From Cryptomeria japonica (lineage: Eukaryota > Streptophyta > Pinopsida > Cupressales > Cupressaceae): 64,000 nt of DNA. Both the position numbers and the translations under genes were made by a program. Below, one piece after another: positions 45,972-57,748 of the stretch. Within the stretch, counting starts at the first letter, position 1, and each line of letters begins with the position of its first letter. The stretch spans positions 247,189,218 to 247,253,217 of the forward strand of contig NC_081406.1 of assembly GCF_030272615.1 (NCBI RefSeq), read 5' to 3'. The notes beneath the pieces were generated by a model. It was given only the letters and a program-made list of their open reading frames with translations, ran no database searches and was not told the origin of the DNA.

Positions 45972-47135
45972 TGTAGAGTAAAAAATATCACCCTCATCAC
46001 CTTTAGTGGAAATTGCGACATGTGGTGCCTCCCCCATGCTGCTTGGAGGACAGGTTCGCCAACTTGTCCTTTTTTCCACCAAAGAAGTCCATGTCAGCTT
46101 CCCTGGAGGTGTTACCAACTCTGTCAATTTGATAGATTAGCAGGACGCAGACACAACGCAGACACATTCATGTGATGCAGTATCATCCCGCCAATCTGCC
46201 AGCCAACAGGTGGCTATTGGGACATTATGAGCCATGCCAAGAAGGAATCATAATGCCTCCCTACGCGGCCACCAACATTCAGGATCCTCCCTTAACCTAT
46301 ATCCTTGGTTTTGCGACATTTCCAAGGGATCTTTTTGGAAGATTGGAGAATTACTCTTTGAAATTGAAGCTCTTGGAGACACCACCACCATTGTTGCAAC
46401 ATTGTCAAGATAACAAGTTTGTCAAGCATTCCAACACTCACCAAGCACTAAGGGACTAATCTAAATCTTTCTTGCACTTTCAATATCTCATTTATTTTCC
46501 AATTATCAAATAGCATAGAATTGTTTTTGTATTGGTCTTTACATTCTTCTTTATCAATTTCATCATCTTCCTTTCCTATGACTTTTTGGGTTGTCCATGG
46601 AGGTGGAATCACCAAAATGGGGGTCTGACTTAGGCAGACTCCAAAACACAACCCCCAATATTTTCTCTCTTGCATTTGTGCAGGCACAGCTTCGCAAAGA
46701 GGATATTATCTTACAAGAGGCTTCACAGCATGGATCGATTGTGATATTTTCTTATTCTTTAGCATTTTCCTTATTTTGTTTTGTAATTCGCGTTTTTCAT
46801 AAATTCCAATATTGTTTAGCTATTTTATAAGTTCTATTAGCACGTCTAGGACTTTTTGCTCGGACTCTGTGCTTCGTCTGTACAGGATGACAATGTGCTA
46901 CACTGGTGTCCTAGCTCTTGCGTGTTCGTCCTAAGGACAGAGACTTTGTAGAGCCGTCCAGAGATGCTTCTCAGGTAGCTAACGCTCCTTGTATAAATCT
47001 GTTATCCCCTGGATCATCTTAGCACCAGTTCACAGAGGTAATCAAAAGGACAATTTGTCCTTGAGGATTCGTCATCCTTGAGATGACAAATTCCCATTCG
47101 TCATCCTTGAGATGACAAATTCCCTCCATTAGAAG
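45972..47135 (+). repeat. 3' LTR of the gag-pro gypsy element
   Basis: Starts TGTAGAG after the polypurine tract; its last 155 bp match the 5' LTR remnant. Near its end a unit ATTCGTCATCCTTGAGATGA is tandemly duplicated (47075-47130). The right end stops at CCATTA without a clean CA. Confidence 0.8.
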
Positions 47136-47153
47136 AGTCAATTTCTTTCATCC

Positions 47154-47185
47154 AAAAAAGTGTAACCCACTATTGTGGGTTCACC
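47154..47185. repeat. 32-bp segment repeated inverted at 40107-40138
   Basis: The 32 bases are an exact reverse complement of 40107-40138. The core is itself near-palindromic (AACCCAC, four bases, GTGGGTT). Flanking bases differ on both sides. Confidence 0.92.
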
Positions 47186-47196
47186 TATCCCCCTCT

Positions 47197-49285
47197 GCCC
47201 CTATGTGGTCTCAGTGGCCTACCTCCCTACCTTGCCTCTCCACCACCCTCAACACCCTCTGCCCTCCCTCTATCCTTGGGTCCACCTTTGCCCCTCACCA
47301 TCCTCCTAGCTCCCCCTCTCCTCTGCCTCCTCCACCTCCCTCCACCCCCATCATCATCATCATTATCCTCCTCTGCTGCAAGAATGGGCTCTACTGGGTA
47401 TATCAATCTAGGAAAAGGATGAGCTGCAAAGTAATCCGCATACTCATCATCCATACCCTCATCACTGACATCTAGAAAAATATCCCATGACATTAGTACC
47501 ATCTGCTCAAACTATGAAATTACCACATCATATGACAAAATGGATCCCCAACGGCTCCTTTTTGACCATCTGTTCAAACTCACCTGAACCCCATGACATC
47601 CTCTACTATTGGCCAAACTACATGCATATCCTGTTAATCAGATGCCTATCCAAAATTTATGGAGTCCGACCAATCAGATATCTGCTCCTAAAACAAAATG
47701 ACAACTTTGTAGAATCCTCCTCCTAGGCCTCACAATCTAAATTCGACCTCCATATAACACTATCAATATCGTCTATAACCTACCGCCCATAATCTTGCTT
47801 CCCAATTTGTGGCTGGGAAGTGACTATGCTATATAGATGAGTGTAGGATTGCCCATGTACTCTGAATCTAAAGTGAATTGGCCTAGTAACAACAATATGC
47901 CCATATGCACACACCTGCAGTAATGTAGATCCACACCCTAATCTGCAACCACTGAGGTAAACAAACTAGTGCAACTCATGGTCTCCAAGGATCTCTAAAG
48001 TCCTCCCCCATCCGATAGCTAACCCCCGTGTAGCCTTGTTGGGACATAAGAACTTGTTGATCATCCTTCCCAACACAATTGCTAGCATATGTCCACTGGA
48101 AAGCATAACATCCTAGCTCAATTGTCCCAGTCTCAAATCCATCTCTAGGTCTGGAAATACTCATTGGAGTGCATCCCTATCTCCCTCTTGGTCATAAACT
48201 ATGAGATCTCCATGAATAGGAACTCACAGTATCCTGTATGCATCCTCTAGAGTGACTGACATCTCGCTAGTTGACAAATGAAATATGCACATCTTTGAGA
48301 ACCATGTCTTTGTAAGAGTAGTCAACAATCCAGTGTTCATCCTAATCTATGGCATGTATAACATGTGTGTCAAACCCATACCCTCAATCACAACACACTC
48401 CTCGAAGGTCAACTCTAGGCATAATCTCTGAGTCATAGGGAATCTCTCTCTAGATTCTATCTAGGGTAAATACTCCTGCATTCAGTCAAATCAATCAAAT
48501 CAATCCTAGTGGTACTCATGTTTATCACATAGTTGTACTTCTATCCTAGTGCTTATGTTTATCACATGGCCTTGAATCCTATCCTAGTGTCCATGTTTAT
48601 CACATTGCACTTGATCCTATCTTGCTAGAGCACTCGCCAGATTTTTTCAATTTGACGACTTATCCTATATTCAGCTTAGCAAACCTACCTATTTTTGTGA
48701 ACCTATTGAGTGAATCCTCTCATTAGTTTATCCAATTGGCAACATATGTTTATCACATAATTGCTAATTCTAGCCTATCCTTTAGTTTGTCTTCCTAGGG
48801 CACCTGTTTGAAGGAATCCTCTTGAAAGTTTATCTAATCGGCAACATATGTTCATCATAGAACTGTCGATTCATGCCTAATCAAACATAGACATATTTTT
48901 TCCATGTAGACATGGTTTCAGTTAACCTAAACACCCTTTTGCAACTTAGATGTGTTTGTTCATCACAAATGTGAGACTGTTCTACCTATACGCACTTTGC
49001 CAAAGTAGACACGCCTGTTCATTACGGACATGACCATATCTATACCATAACCTACCTAAATGTGCTCATTCATCACATATGTGTTCTTACTTAACCTAGA
49101 CACGTTCAAACAATTTTTTACCGCTTCTGCATTTTTGCAAAACTACCCTAAATTGCATTAAATGAAGACAAAAATGCAAAAATGTACAAGGTCAGTTCGA
49201 GGTACTTATCGGATCACCCATGTCGTCTGGTCTCTGGAACCGTTGGATGCGACCAAACATGTGTAGCCTATTTGCCATCTCTCTT
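47197..49285 (-). pseudogene. Plant-mobile-domain-like (PMD/MAIN-type) gene fragment
   Basis: Minus strand. An N-terminal short segment near 49280-49190 reads MANRLHMFGRIQRFQRPDDM. Near 48160-48270 text such as DVSHSRGCIQDTV..S.WRSHSL, then 47976-48164 with ELGCYAFQWTYAS ... GYTGVSYRMGEDFRDPW, follows the pattern of PMD proteins. Then near 47640-47760 a basic stretch with LIGRTP and ILDRHLINRICM, and 47227-47502 with DYFAAHPFPRLIYPVEPI, an Asp-run and an Arg/Gly-rich tail. Numerous stops and frameshifts. Similar fragments are often carried by plant LTR elements in antisense, and this one ends 300 bp before a gypsy-type polypurine tract. Confidence 0.5.
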
Positions 49286-49586
49286 GCTTTGTTGACAACT
49301 CTCTAAGCTCTCTATGCACTCTAATCTCCTAAGTGTGTGGATGCAAATGAGGATGTTTTCCTTGTGGCTTGTACATATAGGATACTTAGCCCTAGTCTCT
49401 CATGTTGATATTTTCTTCCTGCGTCAGTCCCTATCTTGTCGTCCCTTTTTAGCTTTTTTTTTTCTTATCGAGAGATTGTCTGTACCTTTTCCATCCAATC
49501 TCTCGAGGGGGCATATCATTCCCATCTTGGGGAAAATTTGTATCAGTTTTTCTTCTTTGAGCCAACGCGACAATCTACATTGTCTC

Positions 49587-49600
49587 AAAGAGGGGCAAAA
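49587..49600 (+). other. Polypurine tract before the LTR at 49601
   Basis: AAAGAGGGGCAAAA immediately precedes TGTAGACACC. Confidence 0.82.
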
Positions 49601-50320
49601 TGTAGACACCTAAAATCGTCCAGCTTAATTAAATAAATATTATTTATTTATTTAATTATTTTATCTAAGTCTTCTATTAATTAAATAAATCTTTATATTT
49701 AATTAATTCATTTAGCCTCTTTAAGCCTTTTCCTAACTTAAATAAATATATTTATTTATTTAAATTACCTTGCTCCTAAATTAAATAAATATTTTATTTA
49801 TTTAATTGATCCCACTTCCTCTATTAATTAAATGAATCTTTATTTATTTAATTAATTCATTAGCTTTTTTCTTCAATGACACTTGTCACTTATCTCTTAA
49901 TTCTTCTCTTACCTACCCTCTTTATTATTTTATTATTTCTTCTACTTACCCTTTCATCTTAGTTGACCTTTTATCCTCTTCACCTTTTAATCTTATCCCT
50001 CCATTTTCTAAAGTGTCTTCTATATAAGAGGATACTCTCCTTCATTATCAACCCTAACTACTACGTCAATCAAGCCTTCTTGTGATCAAGCATCTTCAAC
50101 CACAATCCATTCTTTGTTGAGCTCTTGTGCACACATAAAAATCTGAGAGCAAATATAATAAACAAGATCAATGGAGATACGAGACAATGGATATTGAAAC
50201 CCTACTTGACATGTGAATGGTAACATGATCTTAGGTATCTTCATTATATATAATGAATGTTTATTGTAGGACTTATATTGTTTGTGGTTGGATCTTTATG
50301 GTTTTACAATAAGTTTTCAT
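49601..50320 (+). repeat. Gypsy-type 3' LTR starting TGTAGACACC
   Basis: Same start as the insert at 6644, followed by ATTAAATAAATA-type AT-rich blocks, a TATA-like TATATAAG at 50021, and AATCTGAGAGC about 120 bp further on. The right end is estimated from the TATA-to-end distance in the 6644 insert and is uncertain. Confidence 0.65.
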
Positions 50321-50481
50321 CATCACTTTTCATCGTATACACTAAAAACTGATTGAAACATCTCTTCTCCATACTATATAGTTTAATCCAAGTAAGGTAT
50401 TGAGTAAGTAGAATACCAATGACACAATAAGTGATCCATACTCGAAGGGGTACAAATCAATCAGAGGTTATCCAACGAATG
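50321..50481. other. Short non-coding junction
   Basis: Between the gypsy LTR and the truncated minus-strand ORF. No feature seen. Confidence 0.4.
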
Positions 50482-51156
50482 TCACCTCAATAATTCACAT
50501 AGATCATAGTCAACATTTTCTTTCACCATATTATAAGCCACGTATACTACCATAGTCGAAGTCGAACCTTCACGATTCCTATGAGACACCTCATATAAAA
50601 TTCCCATAGTCAGATATTTGACTGCCAAGTCAATAATGGTATCAATTTGTAAGGCTCTCTTATCAGACACAACACTAATCAATTTGTTCACTTCATTATT
50701 ATTTATGAATTTCAATGCAGAGACTGTTCAAATCAAGCATAAACCAATCATATCCCTTAGGGTCTCTTTTATAATCTAATATGGTTGATGCAACCATAAA
50801 AAATCTCCATTAATTCTTTTTAGGGATATCTTAATAATCTCTTCATAAAACATAAGAAAATTACTCCAAGCATCCAAACCTTTTTGTCCTAGGCTAGCAT
50901 ACTCTACCCTAAATCTCTATGCGTCATCTACTAGATGAATTCTCTTAAAGTCATTAAGTTTTCTAAGATCATATTCTTCCCAAAAAACATGAATGTAACT
51001 AAAAATATCTTCTTTACATACCACTTTGCTGGGAACAACTAAAAATACACAAATCGGATCACTCGTAGCCAAAATAAATAGAATAAATTCAAAACTAGGT
51101 CTTGCCTCACTATTACCACTGATAATATTAGGGTTTTCCATTAAAAAATATCTCAA
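50482..51156 (-). pseudogene. Unknown ORF of the four-knuckle element, copy 2
   Basis: Minus strand, two open pieces. 51156-50917 begins MENPNIISGNSEARPSFEF and runs through FLVVPSKVVCKEDIFSYIHV to LNDFKRIHLVDDA. Further text is broken by stops, then 50715-50482 reads KFINNNEVNKLISVVSDKRA ... LCELL. The last part corresponds to KEEKKYDICGVLLSELL in copy 1. The 3' half of the ORF is missing, as the copy ends near 50480. I do not recognise the function. Conservation of position and sequence between two copies in opposite orientation supports a real element-encoded protein. Confidence 0.6.
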
Positions 51157-51556
51157 ACAAGAAAAATACCTTTGAATAGTTCTTCACTTCTCTTTGCGCT
51201 TTGTTGTTCTTTGATTGCAACTGCAAAAATGAATTTCGAATAAGAAATATATAGTCACCATCTAGAGTTTCCTCAAAAAGTTGATACATTACATATTTGA
51301 AGTCACCAAAAAATTCTAAACCATCAAACTCGCTTAGAATCTACCAAAAATCACTTTCTTACTTCTTTTGTGCTGAGAATATCACAACACCAAGCCAAGA
51401 GGGGATGAAAGATATGCTTTAAGATCTCCCCCTCAGACATAGTTATATGAGCTAATTATCAAAAGAAGGATCTGTGCCAACAGAAGGTGTGGATCCATCC
51501 TCAATATTTTCTTCAATCTTTATATTATATTTCTTCACCCATTTCTTCTTCATTTT

Positions 51557-52441
51557 CTACTTTTCTTCCTTGATATCAATCTTCTTTTCCGGACCATTAG
51601 ATTTTGCAGTTCTACTTCCGCAATGTTTTACAATGTGACCTATCTTATTATAATTATGACATACTAGACATCTTTGAGATTTGCTACTATTCATCTTGTT
51701 ATTTTTTAATCTTTTGCTTGTTCTACATTCAAAATCTTTGCGTCTATATGTATTGCAAGCATAACACACTGCATTGAAAGAATAATCATAACTCAATTTC
51801 CTGTATCCATTTCTCATCATCTTACTTCTACATTCAGTAGCCCTATACCCAATTTTATTGCAAGAGAAGAATCTTATGCTAATAGATTGATTTTTGATTT
51901 GACTTCTGCATTCACTAGCTCTATGCCCAAATCCATTACATGAAAAAGATTTACCATTAAAAGATGAATACTTGATAGGAGAAGAAGGAGCTTTCTAGAT
52001 ATCTCTTGAGTTTCAGAAGATTTTATTTTATTTTTTGTTTTGCTATCATTAGCCTTGACTTTTCCTTTATCCTTTTTTGAACATTCACCTTCTTCAAAGC
52101 CAAGTCCACTCTTGTCTCTAATCTATCTTTGATAACTAAGAACAACATCTAACACTTCATTGCCACCTTTGAGTTTTAATCCATTCTCAATATGGTCTTT
52201 TGCAACTTTCAATTCCTCCTTAAGTTTGACAATTTCTTCTTCAAGCTTTGAACATTCTTTGCTCTTCTCATCAAGCTTTGTTTCAAATTCATCAATAACT
52301 TTCTTTCCTTTATTAAGAAAAAATATTAAAAAAGAAAATTTCTCAACTACCTTTTTATGTTTGTCTTTGCTATCATCTAGGTCTATCAAAGCGGATCTCA
52401 ATTCACCTTCCATGTCAATAAAACCATACACATCATTCTAT
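51557..52441 (-). pseudogene. Gag-like coiled coil plus four zinc knuckles, copy 2
   Basis: Coiled coil at 52431-52123 (KLDEKSKECSKLEEEIVKLK), then text reading RDKSGLGFEEGE, as in copy 1 (GLGFEK), then four knuckles between about 51960 and 51600: SFSCNGFGHRASEC, FFSCNKIGYRATEC, VCYACNTYRRKDFEC and RCLVC...GHIVKHC. The first two have lost their first Cys. The frame carries several stops. A GAGGGGGAGAT purine tract lies shortly after (51425-51435), as in copy 1. The gene starts about 115 bp from a primer-binding site, which places it as the first gene of an LTR element. Confidence 0.72.
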
Positions 52442-52544
52442 CCATTTCAATCCATATCATCCATGTCATTCAATTCTTCTTCAAACATAGTATTCAAAAT
52501 CCAAGATCTACCTCAAAGGTTAAGCTGACTCTTTACGAACCAAA

Positions 52545-52556
52545 GCTTTGATACCA
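52545..52556 (-). other. Primer-binding site (initiator tRNA-Met type), copy 2 element
   Basis: On the minus strand TGGTATCAAAGC, one base different from the site at 8771-8782 and with the same 2-bp spacing to the LTR. Confidence 0.88.
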
Positions 52557-52558
52557 AT

Positions 52559-53741
52559 TGTTGAACATTACCAGATGTTGAGAGGGGGGAGGTGAATCAA
52601 CATAAACTAAAATATTGCCAAATTAAGATGCTTGAAACATGCCATTCATTAATAACAATATGTTAGAAAGAAAATAGCAAAAATAGTAAATGCATACACA
52701 CAAGAACACCGTATTTTTATGTGGAAAACCCAAACAAGGAAAAACCATAGTGAGAATTCAACTCACAATATATAATATCTATTTTACAATGAACAAGGCT
52801 TCCTGCCAAAGTGATCACTGCTTTGGACTTGTAGATTAAAGCACACAACCTCAGGCAAGATACAAAGAGGACTTTCTCAATTGATGATCACTTCTTCAGG
52901 GCAAGATACACAATTTCTCTTACAAAACAATAGTACTAGTAGAACGAACTGTATACAAAATAACATATGTTAATGTAGATAACGATTCATAATATATACT
53001 CATCTATCTACTCTATACATCTCAAAATATTTTCTCTTTCTTCATGAAACTAATTTTGCATCCATCACTTACATACCACTTACCTCTACTATCTATCTTT
53101 CTTCTATGCTCAATAGATATCAATTAGATAAAAATAGACTTCACTAGGTCGACCAAAGGGATATGAAACATATACATAGCATCAACCCAAAAGTACACCA
53201 TCCAGAAGGTAAAAAAAATGTGTGAGGGGTCATAGCAAGTCGACACACATTCCAAAAATCCTTTACACACAATTTCTCAGACCAATACGGACAAAATAGT
53301 TCAACACTTGATCACTTAAAAATATATTGTCTTATTCCAGACCTAAAAGAAAATAGTTCACCCCAAAAGAACCACAACCTCTTGATTGACAACATAGTCA
53401 TGATGAGAAAATAAATCTCAATAGACAACATGATCATCAGAGATATATTCAGTACACACATTTATTCTGGACCATGATAAGTTTCTCCAGAGCAAACACT
53501 AGAGATAATAGAATTACTTTTGGACCAGATAAGGAATACCAAACTTCTAGAAACACATTAAATCATTAGCTTATATCATCTCATCAACACAACACGGATC
53601 TACAATCAATTTTATAACATAGAAATAGATGTCTATACCACCAACTAGATACACCATATATCAACTAGACATGTATATAAATTTGGATCACCAACAACAA
53701 CTAGCTCATATAGGATTGACAAAGGTTTGACATCAATAACA
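52559..53741 (-). repeat. 5' LTR of the four-knuckle element, copy 2
   Basis: Map-left end TGTTGAAC next to the primer-binding site. It carries GAGAGGGGGGAGGTGAATCAAC and GTGGAAAACCC...GGAAAAACC blocks like the other copia LTRs. The map-right end is placed at ATAACA (minus-strand start TGTTATTGATGTC), based on the similar sequence inside the LTR at 60931; it is not proven by a second copy. Confidence 0.65.
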
Positions 53742-55825
53742 ATAAATGCATCAAAATGTGCAATAGTTGGGACACCCTTGTCTTGATTCCATGAAAGCTA
53801 TAGCTTCTACCATTTATAAGTGTTCAAGTACCCTTACGTTGGGAAAGTTATAATAATCAATCATAGTCTTTATAAGTCCTTAGCCAATCATGGAAACTTC
53901 ACCCTTTATTGCTTTTGGCCTATAAAAACCTCAACCTTTGCAACCCCATCAATATCTCCTTTTCCTATCCCATCAAAAGTATAAATCTGGTAGGATATTA
54001 GCCTTAATTAAACCTAATTATTCTTCACCTATGGATATGGACATTTTGCCTCCACATATTGGACCTAAACTTCTTCCTACTCCTATCCCTCTTATATATG
54101 TTGTAGCTCCACCACCTAAATCTTATTAAGGTGTAGTGTCATAAATTGTACTCCTTTAATTATGAGTCCAATTTCACACTCTCCTTAGCACTTATTTTAA
54201 ATTTTCCATTCCTTAAGCATTTTGGGACCTTTTATTGCCTATAATTAATCCCCAATCCAATAAATATGAGTCCTATCTTAATTTAAAACTTCAACACAAT
54301 CCCGTTGGGCCCTTATTTTAAGTGTTCCCTTCATCTTATATCATTTTAATTTTGTATGAGTCATATCTCATTTTAAAGTTAAATGCACTTTCCCTCACAC
54401 TTAAATGTCATCATTTCTCATATAAATTACAGATCCAATATCAATGCATTATTATCTTGTGTCCTTTAAAATTTGGATCTATTTTATCAAGACAATGACA
54501 CTTGTTGTCATTGTTTAACATTTTTGGCTGAAATTTTGGGAGGATTATGTGTCAGCGTTGACATTTCTAGATCTATCCTTGTAGTTGGGATATGATCATT
54601 GTAAGTTAGCCAAAAAGTGATAATACCTTGAAAATGCTATATAAGGCATCATCCCTAATTCATTTATTCATCTCATTCTTATAATTCAAGAGCAGATCTC
54701 AGTTTAAGGAACAACAAGATATAGCAATGCATCTTCAATTATGTTTTCATGATGGATTTTGTGACGATTTGTCATGTTATTCCATCAAAACATAGAGGAA
54801 TTATCCTAAGAGAATTGTATCATCAATACCATTAATCTTAAGGTAATATTGTATCAATTTAGTAAATACTTTAGATTTCTATTTCTTTCCTAATCATCAT
54901 TACTGTAGGGTTTTTTCTAACCCGAGGTTTGACTGAGGAAAGCCCAGGTATACAACTTGAAACCATTTTCCTCTCCTTTTGTGTAAAATTTCCTTCTTAT
55001 AAATAGGTTTATGGTTACGATTGAGGATACAAGAGCATAGTACAGATAGAGACAGAGGTAATAAGACCAAGTTTAACAGAAAAGAGGAGGACTATGGTGT
55101 GTAGCATCATATTCCACCTACACTACGGTGTCTAGTGCCATAGTCTAGGAGTTTTGACCTAAAAGTCAATCAGAGGACAGTTTGGGAGCTCCTAATTTCA
55201 ATTAAATTCTTGTTTTTCTACCAAAGAACTATCAGGACTAGGGTGCCTAGCTGCAATATCCATTTAGTTTTTGGTCAAATTTTAGACACAAGTTTCTCTC
55301 TATATCCCATTTACAATTATATACTTCTTATTTGATTATCAATTATGTATTCATGTATATTTATGTTGATTATTGCCAATTTTGTATCATTTAGCCTAGC
55401 ATTTTGCATCTATGTTATCTAGTTAATCAAACTAAAAAAGAGAACATTTAGCCATTGTACCCCACTCTCCCAAGGGTTTGTAGTTGGTCCTATTGTTTGT
55501 TCTCCACTGTAATTTGTGGGATTGGGTTTGATTCCTAGTTTGCATGATTAGACTAGTAAACCTTATTCCCACCATGTTACAACAGGTGCAAGAGAGAAGT
55601 ACCCAACACTTGTATCTCCTAACCTACTATCATATCTTCCGTTCCTCCTTCTACAAAGGAAGAAAAAAAACATATGCTGAGTGATGATGTAGGGTTCTTG
55701 TTTCATTTTATCACTAAAATATGATCAAAATAACTCATATATATGTTTTTGTTTCAATTTTAGTTGTATGGTTTGGTTGCAAGGATGGATAGTCCAATAT
55801 GGACCATCCAACCTTGACTGCGTCA
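53742..55825. other. Non-coding stretch, probably including the 5' LTR of the chromodomain gypsy element
   Basis: A TATA-like CTATATAAGG near 54640 and TCA at 55823-55825, 2 bp before a primer-binding-like site, suggest an LTR. I could not match a second copy. No coding sequence supported. Confidence 0.4.
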
Positions 55826-55827
55826 AG

Positions 55828-55839
55828 TGGTATTGAAGC
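55828..55839 (+). other. Candidate primer-binding site of the chromodomain gypsy element
   Basis: TGGTATTGAAGC, two changes from the initiator tRNA-Met site, 2 bp after a TCA end. Confidence 0.6.
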
Positions 55840-56029
55840 AAGAATTAAATCCTATGGAGGTGTGCATTAAAAAATATCTTGGTGTAGATAGAACACCAAA
55901 TAGATTTAGGTTGTCGGTGTTGCTAACTGATCATTGAATTGAGGTAGTTTCAACCATGAGTAAGATTACTGAATTGAGGTAGTCACACCCAAATCAAAGG
56001 AAACATGCCACCAAAAATAATGTGAGTGA

Positions 56030-56480
56030 TGACTAATATTATCAAAAGGGTAGAGGATATGATGGACATCATGAGAGCCATGAAGAGATAGCTAGATGCC
56101 ATGGAAGAGGATCAAAGGAATGCATAAAACTGAGACTAGAAGAGGATAGTGATGATGAAAATCCAAGGGTACAAGATCAAGGAGAGGATAGACAAAAAGA
56201 AGAGGAGTCAGATCAAATCAATAGATTAGAAAGAGGTCAAGGATTGAAATTCCCAGTTATGCTAGAAGCTTGAATCTAGAGGACTTGATTAATTGGGTAA
56301 TTGCTATGGAGGAGTACTTCAAATATGAGGAGATTAAAAATTTGGAGCAAGTGGGGTTTGCAAAAACCAAGCTGAAGGGGCATGTTGCGATTTGGTGGAA
56401 GGAAGTGTAGTTAGATAAAAATTAGAGAGGGAAAGAGAAATCACAAAATGGGAGAGGATGGTGATGAAAATAAGGGTCAA
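56030..56480 (+). pseudogene. Gag remnant of the chromodomain gypsy element
   Basis: Readable text near 56270-56410: LINWVIAMEEYFKYEEIKNL, then GFAKTKLKGHVAIWWKEV followed by TAG (56408-56410, Gln expected). This is the Gag core with the conserved A-x-x-W-W pattern. It is surrounded by frameshifts and stops. Confidence 0.7.
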
Positions 56481-57748
56481 TTCATACCCATGGATAATGA
56501 GTTAGAATAACTGAAGAAGGTTTAAAACTTGTAACAAAGGGAGAAGACAATGGAGTACAATGAGGAGTTCCAAAAGATGATCATTAGGATGACTTAGTGA
56601 AATTGGGAGAGAGAAATTAGTGTGATACATTAATGGGGTCCAAACCAACATTCAGAAGGAGTTAAGCTTGGTTTGGATGAACACCATGGAAGAAGCATAC
56701 CAATTCACATTGAAGGTAGAAGAAAAGATGATGTAGCCATAACTAGTAAAAACCCTCAAAAGAGTCAACTGACTTATGCAACAAGAGAGACACAATGAAA
56801 GCTATAAGGGAACATAACAAATTCACATAAAAAATCAGATTATAGCCTTAGAACTTCTAGAAATCATTTGGTAATCATCAGATTATCATCAAAGAACATC
56901 CGGTAGTTAACCTGTTACATGCAGGCTTCAAGCCAGAAACAACCCAACCAGGACTCTAAATATCAACCAGATCACAACATGCGAATCTCAATCCTTATTC
57001 TAAGTTCTACTTCCTCTGCCCTTACAAATAATTACATAACATCATATTTATACCCACCGGAACATATCGGGGTCAGCCTCAAAAGATTATATTCACCAAT
57101 ACAGGAAAAAGAAATGTGTAATTGATTCGGCCCTAAGATTCAAGAAATCTTTCCAAAAAATAACAACCAAGTGATGTAGCTCAGCAGGAAGGTCGACCAC
57201 ACACCAAGAAACATCGAACAAGACCCAAGATGGATCCACACATCAAGAATCACAATAGTAATGAAGGAAAACCAACTGGTAAGCACAAGAACTATCCCAG
57301 GAACCTAGGAACAACTAACCAGAAGCAATAATTGACCAAAGAAGAACCCAAATGAACTAGAAATCTGGAATCAACCACATGAAACCACCAAGAAACTACA
57401 AACAAGATCTTCCATGAAGAACAAGCAACTACTGACACATACCGGTAAGAATACTGAAGCTACACAAAGAATTAAACAAGAAAGGAAATGTTTTTGTTTG
57501 ATGCAAGATTTCTCATCAACCGGGGATGCTCCTGCATCAAAAACTATCTAGGAGAGCAGAGAGAGAATTAACGAGAAAGAACCATAGAGTTATATAAGGA
57601 TGAAAAAAATAAATAGAGAGAAGGCCTTACACTAAGAAAAGTAGAGGAAGGAGCCCTTACTGGAGGGAGGAGAGAAGACCCAAGTAATACTTATATCACA
57701 ACCAAAAGGAAAGGGAAGACTATCACTATGATGATGGATACCTGAGTA
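56481..57748. other. Degenerate gypsy Gag-to-protease region
   Basis: Short Gag-like phrases near 56510-56740 (e.g. MEYNEEFQKMII-like) with stops. From about 56800 to 57740 no coding is supported. Confidence 0.4.

Larger units (their letters stand above)
40166..47135 (+). mobile_element. Ty3/gypsy-type element with gag and protease only
   Basis: A short 5' LTR remnant (about 40166-40314) matches the 3' end of a full 3' LTR (45972-47135). Between them are a gypsy Gag domain and the end of a retropepsin-like domain on the plus strand. I can find no RT, RNase H or integrase in the 2.9 kb between the protease end and the polypurine tract. That space holds a Pro-rich linker and tandem repeats, so the element looks non-autonomous. 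Confidence 0.75.

Noticed and set aside
46172-46459. Open frame of 95 residues within the 3' LTR
   Set aside because: No domain; lies wholly in LTR sequence.
47173-47475. Pro/Ser-rich open frame on the plus strand
   Set aside because: Antisense shadow of the Gly/Arg-rich tail of the PMD-like sequence.
54400-55300. Possible host promoter with TATA box near 54640
   Set aside because: No coding sequence follows on that strand except a gypsy element; an LTR promoter is the simpler reading.
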